DNA of 64,000 bases from positions 124,001-188,000 of the forward strand of contig CAZIKF010000001.1 of NCBI GenBank assembly GCA_964539825.1, read 5' to 3'. The translations under genes and the position numbers were made by a program. Positions 57,619 through 64,000 of this stretch are shown here, one piece after another; the first letter of the stretch is position 1, and every line of letters starts with the position of its first letter. Source of the DNA: CAZIKF01 sp964539825. Lineage in GTDB: Bacteria; Muiribacteriota; UBA6191. The notes under the pieces were generated by a model, which saw only the letters and a program-made list of their open reading frames with translations, did not search any database and had not been told where the DNA came from.

Positions 57619-59823
57619 CTAGCCTGACGGAGCCCTGGTTGCTTTTGCAGCCTTCACTGCCTCAATAAGCTTGCGAATCCCAAGATAATAATAGCGTCTC
57701 GTAAATTTATTGGAGAATTTTTTATACTTAATTAGTTTTCGATAATTCCTGATCAAACGGTACTTGATGTAATGAATCATTTCTTTGCGCTGCTTCAGAG
57801 TCCACCCGGAAGCCTGAAGTTTTCGAAGGTGCTTCAAGCCGCTGTAGAGTAAAACCTTGACATAATTTTGGCTTCCCAGCGTGACTTTCTTCTTCTTCGT
57901 CTTTCGCCTGGCCTTACGAGCAGTCTTTGTTCCTAATTTTTCCTCGGCTTCCTTTTGTTGAATGCCGCTCACTTCCAGAATCTGTTGAATTAAATCTTCA
58001 CAGCGTCTACGTACTACAGAATCTTCTTCAGACTGTTCTATAGCCTGCTTAAGAATTCCCAGGGAATCGGAAAAGCGGTTGACTTCGGCCAGCAGCATTC
58101 CAAGAAACAACTTCTTTTTTGGATCGTCTTTATCCAGCGAAATTGATTTCTGGAAGATCTCAATTCCATCAACGAAGTCGCCCTTATCTGCGTAGATTTT
58201 GCCTAACTGGAACCAGGCATCCGCATCATCTCCCTTCTTCTCCAGGTATTTATTGAGAGCGTCCACTGCCTTATCATATTCTTGGTTTGCCATATATCCT
58301 TTTGAAAGATCCTGGTAATAATCAAGACTATCGGGCTTTATCTGAATAATCTGTTCCAGGTAAGGAATCGCTGTAGAATAGCGTTTAGCACCCCTATAGG
58401 CTTTGAGCAGCCTCTCTAGAACTGAGATTCTCTTGGGATCGAGCTTTAAACTCTGGTGCAATGCCTTGATAGCTTCATCGTAGCTCTCCAGGGCTACATA
58501 AAGTCCTGACTCCGATTTTTCTTCCTCGGCTAATTCTAATCTGGCTGTCCCCATCAGGTCCCAGAGTGCTGGATCATTGCGGTTCTTTTCAATTCCTTTT
58601 TCTAAAACCTCAATCCCCTTTTTGCGATTATGAGTCATCAAATGGACTTTTCCCAACTCAAAATACACCGTGGGACTTCCCGGAGACTCTTGAATTTCCT
58701 TCTCAAAAAGCTCAATCGCATCCTCATAATTTCCCTTTTTCACTGAAATTAATCCCAGGTACTGGTAAATCTCGCGAACATAAGAATTCAGCATTTTGGC
58801 CTTGACCAGATACTCCTTAGCCCGCTCAAATTTCCCCTGCCGATACAAGAGAATTCCAATATATTTGTGAACTTCTGCAGCCCTGGGTTTGAGCTTCAAA
58901 GCAACCTTGAGATACTCCTGGGATTGATCCATTTGCCCCATCTGAAGATGGAGAACACCGAGTCTGTAAGTAGCCTCAAAGGAATTCTTATCAAGTTTAT
59001 ATACCTTTTGAAATGCGGCTACAGCATCTTTCGTCTGGCGAGTTGTCTCATATAGATAAGCCAGGGCCAAAAAGTAGGCGGGATCTTCTTTCAGCGACAC
59101 GGCCCGCAGAAAATACTTGGAAGCCGTATTGTAATTACCCTTTTTATAGTATAGACGTCCCAGTTCATAGAGGACCGCGTGATCCTCGCGTTTTAACCTG
59201 GCAGCACGGCTGAATTGGTCGATAGCCTCCATGATTTTACCCTCGGCACTAAAGACATAGCCGAGCTCTTTACTTGCCGCGAAAAAATTAGGCTGTGAAC
59301 GCACGATCCGTTCATAGAGTAACCGAGCCTCCCTCAACTTACCCTGCTTAGTCAGCAGACGGGCAAGATTCAAGAGTACCGTGTTGTTTCCAGGGCTCTT
59401 TCGAGCTGCTAATTCATACTGCTTCTGAGCTTTATCCAGTTTGTTTTGCCGAGCGTAGATCACACCAATATTGATGATCGAATCCACATCATCAGCATTG
59501 ATTTCAAGAACCCTTTCGAACTTTTTTATCGCTTCATCATAGCGCTCTTGTTTGAGATAAAGCACACCCAGTGAATAGACCCCGTCCTGGTGCCTGGGCT
59601 GGAGCTCTAATACGCGGAAGAGAATCTTTTCGGCTCTGCCCAGACGATTTTCTTCGATGAGTTTAACAGCCCTTCGATAAAGGACATCCGGATTCTGGAA
59701 ACAGCCTGTGAGAAAGAGACAAACCAGCAAACAAAATGGCGACATCCAGCGAAACCGTACCCGGAATACGAAATTACAAGAATGAAATAGGGGAATAATT
59801 GAAGGAGCCATATCCTTATCCAT
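57619..59823 (-). CDS. Long TPR lipoprotein
   Basis: A 734-aa protein with a lipoprotein signal (LLVCLFLTG|CFQNPD), then more than a dozen consecutive TPR units from about residue 45 to 600 (for example YSLGVLYLKQERYDEAIKKF, YFELGKVHLMTHNRKKGIEVL, WFQLGKIYADKGDFVDGIEIF). The last 100 residues are Lys/Arg/Tyr-rich and do not resemble TPR. The frame extends to 59967 inside the preceding gene; ATG 59823 (8-bp overlap with the HAMP gene stop, GGAGG upstream) is preferred, with ATG 59811 as alternative. It is probably an outer- or inner-membrane anchored scaffold. It converges with the gsp operon. Confidence 0.85.
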   Translation of the reverse strand: MDKDMAPSIIPLFHSCNFVFRVRFRWMSPFCLLVCLFLTGCFQNPDVLYRRAVKLIEENRLGRAEKILFRVLELQPRHQDGVYSLGVLYLKQERYDEAIKKFERVLEINADDVDSIINIGVIYARQNKLDKAQKQYELAARKSPGNNTVLLNLARLLTKQGKLREARLLYERIVRSQPNFFAASKELGYVFSAEGKIMEAIDQFSRAARLKREDHAVLYELGRLYYKKGNYNTASKYFLRAVSLKEDPAYFLALAYLYETTRQTKDAVAAFQKVYKLDKNSFEATYRLGVLHLQMGQMDQSQEYLKVALKLKPRAAEVHKYIGILLYRQGKFERAKEYLVKAKMLNSYVREIYQYLGLISVKKGNYEDAIELFEKEIQESPGSPTVYFELGKVHLMTHNRKKGIEVLEKGIEKNRNDPALWDLMGTARLELAEEEKSESGLYVALESYDEAIKALHQSLKLDPKRISVLERLLKAYRGAKRYSTAIPYLEQIIQIKPDSLDYYQDLSKGYMANQEYDKAVDALNKYLEKKGDDADAWFQLGKIYADKGDFVDGIEIFQKSISLDKDDPKKKLFLGMLLAEVNRFSDSLGILKQAIEQSEEDSVVRRRCEDLIQQILEVSGIQQKEAEEKLGTKTARKARRKTKKKKVTLGSQNYVKVLLYSGLKHLRKLQASGWTLKQRKEMIHYIKYRLIRNYRKLIKYKKFSNKFTRRYYYLGIRKLIEAVKAAKATRAPSG

Positions 59824-60376
59824 CTTCCTCCGTATTCTGTAGATTGACCTTTTCACGCAGTTGTACCAGAACATTCTTTTGTTCTGGACTAAGCTCAGTT
59901 TGATTGAGTTTTCCCAGGTCATCCTCGATCGCTCTGAGTCTTGCACAATAGGAATCTCCCAACTCATTGAGTGCCGTGGCCAGTTCTACAAACTCATCGC
60001 GCTCTCTAAAAGCGGTGCGTAAACCCAATTGGCCCTGCGCCATCGCATGCATACTTTGTTCCAGACGGTATACGGGACCGGCAATATGGTGGGTGAGCCT
60101 CAATGATAAAAACGCCAATACCAGGATTGTCAGACCTTCTGCTATAAGCACCTTAGGAAAGATATACTCAAAGAGATGATCCTTAACCACCGCTGTGTGA
60201 GAAGGGTCAATGGACCCGGCGGCGCTTTGTAATAGTTCATCTTCCAGAGTAGTTGTGATAAATCCAAATACCAATCCACCTACTAGATTCACAGCGATCA
60301 CCACGACTAGAATCATGATGATCATCATTTTCTTCTGGAATCCCGGCTTAACCAGAATCCGCGTACGGCTTTCCAT
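59816..60376 (-). CDS. Membrane protein with HAMP domain and no output domain (paralog)
   Basis: A 186-aa protein with two transmembrane helices, a short loop, a HAMP-like module (HHIAGPVYRLEQSMHAMAQGQLG) and a short helical tail. It is a clear layout paralog of the protein at 48209-48871 but without the long acidic tail. GGAGG lies 4 bp before the ATG. Its stop overlaps the TPR lipoprotein start by 8 bp (ATGGATAA), so the two are translationally coupled and may act together. Confidence 0.78.
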   Translation of the reverse strand: MESRTRILVKPGFQKKMMIIMILVVVIAVNLVGGLVFGFITTTLEDELLQSAAGSIDPSHTAVVKDHLFEYIFPKVLIAEGLTILVLAFLSLRLTHHIAGPVYRLEQSMHAMAQGQLGLRTAFRERDEFVELATALNELGDSYCARLRAIEDDLGKLNQTELSPEQKNVLVQLREKVNLQNTEEDG

Positions 60377-60581
60377 GACGCCTCCGAATCAGGTATGACC
60401 TATACCGTAAAGCAAGTAATCTACACACTTGCAGGCTCCTGCACCTCTAGGTTGATCTTCGATGTGCACTTCTTTTTGAGTATATGTCCAAAACTTTTTG
60501 GATCATGAACCCGCAAACGGGTATTGAGTTGGCTTTTCACTATAGAAATGATGTCTGTCGAATATAACAGAAACAGGACGA

Positions 60582-60596
60582 GTCGGCACAGCCGAC
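60582..60596 (-). terminator. Small hairpin after the degenerate PilT gene
   Basis: GTCGGC and GCCGAC pair over 6 bp around ACA, 32 bp downstream of the stop of the PilT-like gene on the minus strand. Weakly T-rich sequence follows. The rest of 60377-60627 has no supported gene. Confidence 0.35.
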
Positions 60597-60627
60597 AGTG
60601 AAGAGTTCAACTGAGAATTCCTAAGTA

Positions 60628-61677
60628 TTACTCCGTAAGAGATTCCGCCCATGGAGCTTGTCTTCGTATATCTGGAGAAACTTGACCTTTGGTGATTAGC
60701 TCTTTGGCGCTGTCTTCAAAACAAAGAGAAACCCCTTTGACGGTTCTCGAGAATTCTGCCTGAAGCTGATTCATTTTATTCATGCGAATCAAATTTGAAA
60801 TCGAGGGTGTGATGGTCATCACTTCGAAGATTGGGACCAACTGGGAACTTCTAAGATTAGGTACAAGCACCTGGGAGAGGATCCCTATCAAATAGGCTGA
60901 GAGCTGCATTCTCGCGTTCTCCAGTTCACTGGCAGGGAAGCAGTTAAGAAATCGGCGAATGGTACTCAAAGACCCTGTAGTTGGGAGAGCCCCAATGACA
61001 AGATGCCCAGTTTCAGCAATGTTCAAAACGATTTGAGCACTGGCTTCCCCTGTGATGCTCCCGATGACGAGAATATCCGGGTCCTCTCTCAGGGCAAAGC
61101 GCAAGGCGGTTGTATAGGAGTGAGTATCCGTCTGAACCTGCCTGAGATTGACGATACATTGGTTACTTTTTATACGGTGCTCAATCAGTTCATCGATGAC
61201 AATGATGTGCTGCCTGCGCTGCGTATTTAAAAACTCCGTGAAACTTGCCAATGTTGAAGTTTTTCCGCTATTTAGAGGTCCCGAAACAAGAATAAGACCT
61301 TGCTTCTTGTTGAGGAAATTTAACGCTAACCTTGGAATTTCCAGGTTCTCCCAGCTGCGCACGGAAGTTGGGAGCAGTCGACTAGTCATGAAAAGACTGT
61401 CTCTTTCATAGGAGAAATGATAACGGATCTTCAAACCTTCATTGATTTCCAGCATCCCCCTGATTTGCCTGGAAGTTCTAAGCTCTTCCCAATCCGAGGT
61501 ACTCAGAAGCTCCCTTGCTACCAGAGTTACTTCATCTCCAGAAAAGGAAAGATCACGAATTTCCCGAAGAGCTCCGCCTATCCTGACTCTGGCACCAGTA
61601 CCCTTCTTGAGAATCACATCAGTAGCAGACTTCTCATGCGCGTTCAATAAAAATTGTCGAAATGTATCAAGTCCCAA
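60628..61677 (-). CDS. Degenerate PilT/PilU-like ATPase paralog
   Basis: A 349-aa protein with the PilT two-domain fold. Walker A is altered but complete (GPLNSGKTST). Walker B is DPDILVIGSITGE where PilT has DPDxILVGEMRD, losing the conserved Glu and Arg, and the His box reads AETGHLVIGALPTTGS, losing its second His. It therefore probably has little ATPase activity and may be a structural or regulatory partner, as PilU is for PilT in some systems. It starts 2 bp after the stop of the full-length PilT gene. Confidence 0.8.
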   Translation of the reverse strand: MGLDTFRQFLLNAHEKSATDVILKKGTGARVRIGGALREIRDLSFSGDEVTLVARELLSTSDWEELRTSRQIRGMLEINEGLKIRYHFSYERDSLFMTSRLLPTSVRSWENLEIPRLALNFLNKKQGLILVSGPLNSGKTSTLASFTEFLNTQRRQHIIVIDELIEHRIKSNQCIVNLRQVQTDTHSYTTALRFALREDPDILVIGSITGEASAQIVLNIAETGHLVIGALPTTGSLSTIRRFLNCFPASELENARMQLSAYLIGILSQVLVPNLRSSQLVPIFEVMTITPSISNLIRMNKMNQLQAEFSRTVKGVSLCFEDSAKELITKGQVSPDIRRQAPWAESLTE

Positions 61678-61678
61678 T

Positions 61679-63148
61679 TTACTTACCTCTACTCATATAA
61701 GTCTGAGCGATCTGTTTGGAAATTCTGCCATGAGCCATCAGTTCGCGAATAGACATATCAAAGGTTTTCATTCCCTCTTTTTTCCCCTGCTCGATGCAGG
61801 ATTCAATCTGGTGCTCACGACCATCCTTGATGAGATTTCTCATGGCACTATTCAAGAGGGCCAATTCCCAGGCAGCAACCCTGCTCTGGTTCATGTCTGG
61901 AAGAAGCTTCATGCTGACGATGGCCTGCACATTCTGAGCGAATCTAGCCCGAATCATGGAGCGAGCCTCTTCATCAAAGAAGGACACAACCCGTTTCACT
62001 GTGTTCGCTGCGTCAAGACTGTGTAGAGTAGCCAGAACCAAAACTCCGGCTTCAGCTAAATCAAGGGTGCTGATCATCGTCCCGGCATCTCGAATTTCAC
62101 CTACTAGAACCACATCGACATTTTGTACGTAAGCCCCATGAAGACCCGCCTGAAAGGAGGGAATATCACGTCCAATTTCTTTATGTGTGATCAGGGATTT
62201 TTTATTCTTATGAACAAATTCAATCGGATCTTCAAGAGTTAAGATATGCCCTTCCCTTTGAAGATTGATTCGATCTAACAACGTAGCTATGGTCGTGGAT
62301 TTTCCACTACCAGTGGGACCTGTGACAAGAATTAGGCCATGATTCAATTCACACAAGTCTGGGAGAGCCTGGGGAGCAAATATTTCCTCAAAGGTGCAAA
62401 TAGTCTCGGGTATGAGTCGAAAAACCGCTCCAAACTGACCGGACTGCAAAAATATATTGCCCCTGAACCGGCCTACTCCTGGTAATTCATAGGCGAAATC
62501 CAGTTCTTCTCCCTGGTTGAGCAAGCGTTTTTGGGAGGAAGAGAGGATTTCACCAAGTAGGGAAACCATATCCTTCCTGGAGATTGGCGCACCGTCGGGA
62601 CGAAGCTCTCCATGGACTCGATAGGTCACCGGGTAGTTCACTTGAAGATGTAGATCCGAAGCCTCTTTCTTAACCATTTTTGAAAGAAAACCATCTATGA
62701 CTCGAGATCCCTTTTTCTTGGGGACTGCCGTACTGCTACCAGCGGAAGCGGAAACTCGCCTCTCGCTGACTTTGGAGGAATCTTCGGGTTTGGAGTCCCT
62801 GCTTCTTCTTTCCAGATCAGAGGGAACAATTTCCAGAGTTTGACAAATTCTCTCCAGGATTGCCTGAGTCTGCTCCTCAGAAAAGGACTCCATTAACTGA
62901 GAACGTACGGTATGCAGTAGCGAAACCATATCCATAGGACCTTCGGCTTCCCGGCCCTCATGGCTCTCAACATTCATGTAATGGTGGTAAACTTCCTGGT
63001 AGATTTTATCGTATCTTTCCTGGGGAATTTTAAGGAGAGGAAGTAGAGATTTTAGGGCACTCTCTTCAAACCCATCCACCTTACCGTCCTTAAGAATCTC
63101 CCGCAGGAAGGTCCGCAAGACTTTTTCCCTCGCTTCACCCAAAGACAA
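61679..63148 (-). CDS. pilT: PilT-family twitching motility/retraction ATPase with N-terminal extension
   Basis: A 489-aa protein. Residues of about 1-150 form an extra helical domain absent from ordinary PilT (about 350 aa); the region after about 155 is PilT. Walker A GPTGSGKSTT, Walker B DVVLVGEIRD, His box AEAGVLVLATLHSLDA and NSAMRNLIKDGR (the AIRNLIRE-like motif) are intact. It probably powers pilus retraction or a related dynamic step. The start is TTG with a G-rich sequence upstream. It is transcribed divergently from nth and coupled to the degenerate paralog downstream. Confidence 0.9.
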   Translation of the reverse strand: MSLGEAREKVLRTFLREILKDGKVDGFEESALKSLLPLLKIPQERYDKIYQEVYHHYMNVESHEGREAEGPMDMVSLLHTVRSQLMESFSEEQTQAILERICQTLEIVPSDLERRSRDSKPEDSSKVSERRVSASAGSSTAVPKKKGSRVIDGFLSKMVKKEASDLHLQVNYPVTYRVHGELRPDGAPISRKDMVSLLGEILSSSQKRLLNQGEELDFAYELPGVGRFRGNIFLQSGQFGAVFRLIPETICTFEEIFAPQALPDLCELNHGLILVTGPTGSGKSTTIATLLDRINLQREGHILTLEDPIEFVHKNKKSLITHKEIGRDIPSFQAGLHGAYVQNVDVVLVGEIRDAGTMISTLDLAEAGVLVLATLHSLDAANTVKRVVSFFDEEARSMIRARFAQNVQAIVSMKLLPDMNQSRVAAWELALLNSAMRNLIKDGREHQIESCIEQGKKEGMKTFDMSIRELMAHGRISKQIAQTYMSRGK

Positions 63149-63236
63149 TGAATACCCCCCTTCTGGATCAAAGAATGTAATTGTACCCTGTCTATAGCAG
63201 TGGCGAAAGGGGTTTGGTTATTGCTACCATGCGGCT

Positions 63237-63902
63237 ATGGCAAGGGAAAGCACTCGAGCGCGCAAAGTAAGATTGGAAGAAATACACAATCGCTTGTATG
63301 GAGAGTTTCCTGACCCCCAATGTGCACTCCTGCATAAGAATCCTTTTGAGCTTCTCATCGCTACAATTCTTTCTGCCCAGTGTACGGATAAAAAGGTCAA
63401 TGATGTCACACCTTTTTTGTTTGAGAGATATGAGTGTGCAGCCGACTTTGCCGCCGCCTCCCTCGAAGATTTGGAATTTGCCATACGTTCCATTGGACTC
63501 TTCCGCTCCAAGGCAAAAAATATAAGGCAGTGCTGTCAACTCCTTTTAGAAAGGCATCAGGGCGAGGTGCCTCAAACCATGGAGGAGCTAATTTCTCTTC
63601 CGGGTGTAGGACGAAAAACCGCTAATGTTGTCCTGGGAAACGCATTTGGTAAGAACGAGGGAATCGTAGTTGATACTCATGTTAACAGGATTTCGAATTT
63701 GCTTGGATTGACCAGTTCCAAAACTCCCGAGAAAATCGAAAGAGATCTCATCAAAATCGTACCACGTACAGAATGGACAAACATTTCCCACCTCCTAATT
63801 CTGCATGGCAGAAAAACCTGTATTGCTCGCCGACCACGTTGCTCCCAATGCCCGCTAACCCAACTTTGTCCCGCTGGTCAAGATAGAACGGTTTTGGCTT
63901 GA
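63237..63902 (+). CDS. nth: Endonuclease III
   Basis: A 221-aa DNA glycosylase/AP lyase for oxidised pyrimidines. The helix-hairpin-helix LPGVGRKTANV carries the catalytic Lys (near residue 124), VDTHV carries the catalytic Asp (near 146) and the C terminus has the four-Cys iron-sulfur motif CIARRPRCSQCPLTQLC. The length is normal. No clear promoter is seen in the short divergent region shared with pilT. Confidence 0.95.
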   Translation: MARESTRARKVRLEEIHNRLYGEFPDPQCALLHKNPFELLIATILSAQCTDKKVNDVTPFLFERYECAADFAAASLEDLEFAIRSIGLFRSKAKNIRQCCQLLLERHQGEVPQTMEELISLPGVGRKTANVVLGNAFGKNEGIVVDTHVNRISNLLGLTSSKTPEKIERDLIKIVPRTEWTNISHLLILHGRKTCIARRPRCSQCPLTQLCPAGQDRTVLA

Positions 63903-63935
63903 CCTTTGATTACTCCACTTTTTTTTGAATTCCCC

Positions 63936-63963
63936 TTGCCATTCTATCTGACCCTCGTATACT
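63936..63963 (+). promoter_or_regulatory. Candidate sigma-70 promoter reading out of the window
   Basis: TTGCCA (63936-63941) and TATACT (63958-63963) are spaced by 16 bp, about 35 bp after nth. Transcription would start near 63970 and serve a gene beyond the right edge. The T8 run at 63919-63926 just before it could help end nth transcription. Confidence 0.55.
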
Positions 63964-64000
63964 AAGGCCCTACTTCTGGCAAACTAGGCCAGGATTGATT

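Overview
The window (moderate G+C) comes from a Gram-negative, flagellated bacterium. It encodes Kdo transferase and O-antigen-type glycan genes (an LPS outer membrane), several lipoproteins, rod-type flagellar proteins (FlgF-like and FlgG), a FliW-CsrA pair, a secretin-based secretion or pilus system, and predicted outer-membrane proteins. FliW-CsrA together with flagella, LPS and many TPR, LysM and FecR proteins would suit a Leptospira-like spirochaete, but nothing here proves it; the phylum is my inference.

Layout. 1-7.5 kb: an SDR oxidoreductase overlapping mtaB, a very large DUF4175-like coiled-coil membrane protein, a small unknown gene, and a HEAT-like gene, with a palindromic element between the last two. 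7.5-11.7 kb: a radical SAM/glycosyltransferase fusion, an O-antigen ligase-like protein and a small TPR-like protein. 11.7-17.4 kb (minus): a pilin with a candidate sigma-54 promoter, followed by four pseudopilin-like genes. 17.5-23 kb: unknown small genes, waaA, a GT4 glycosyltransferase, and two LysM cell-wall proteins including an amidase. 23-26.4 kb: rpmB, then rpsO-pnp-thiT on the minus strand. 26.6-28.8 kb: DUF501, flgF-like, flgG. 29-35 kb: a lipoprotein, cmk-rpsA (eight S1 domains), a zinc-ribbon protein, rsmG. 35-36.1 kb: an array of palindromic elements followed by tRNA-Pro and tRNA-Gly. 36.1-43.3 kb: a phosphoesterase, lipoprotein-fliW-csrA, a coiled-coil protein, a FecR protein and a barrel-like protein. 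43.3-48.9 kb (minus): coaE, a histidine kinase, a sigma-54-type response regulator, a cupin, a VOC epimerase and a HAMP protein. 49.1-57.6 kb: gspD, a lipoprotein, gspE, gspF, a repeat protein and a TPR protein. 57.6-64 kb: a long TPR lipoprotein, a second HAMP protein, two PilT-family ATPases (one degenerate) and nth.

The pilin/pseudopilin cluster, gspDEF cluster and PilT pair are three separated blocks that could together build one envelope-spanning fibre machine. The sigma-54-type regulator is a candidate activator of the pilin promoter.

The most unusual feature is a family of about 160-180 bp palindromic elements: three full copies (5981-6160 plus, 35381-35542 minus, 35705-35880 plus) and two apparent core-deleted remnants. 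Their outer and middle stems have unrelated sequences but stay complementary, with G-U wobbles on the same strand in every copy, around a conserved core hairpin. This looks like a structured RNA (or folded single-stranded DNA) element that I cannot assign to a known class.
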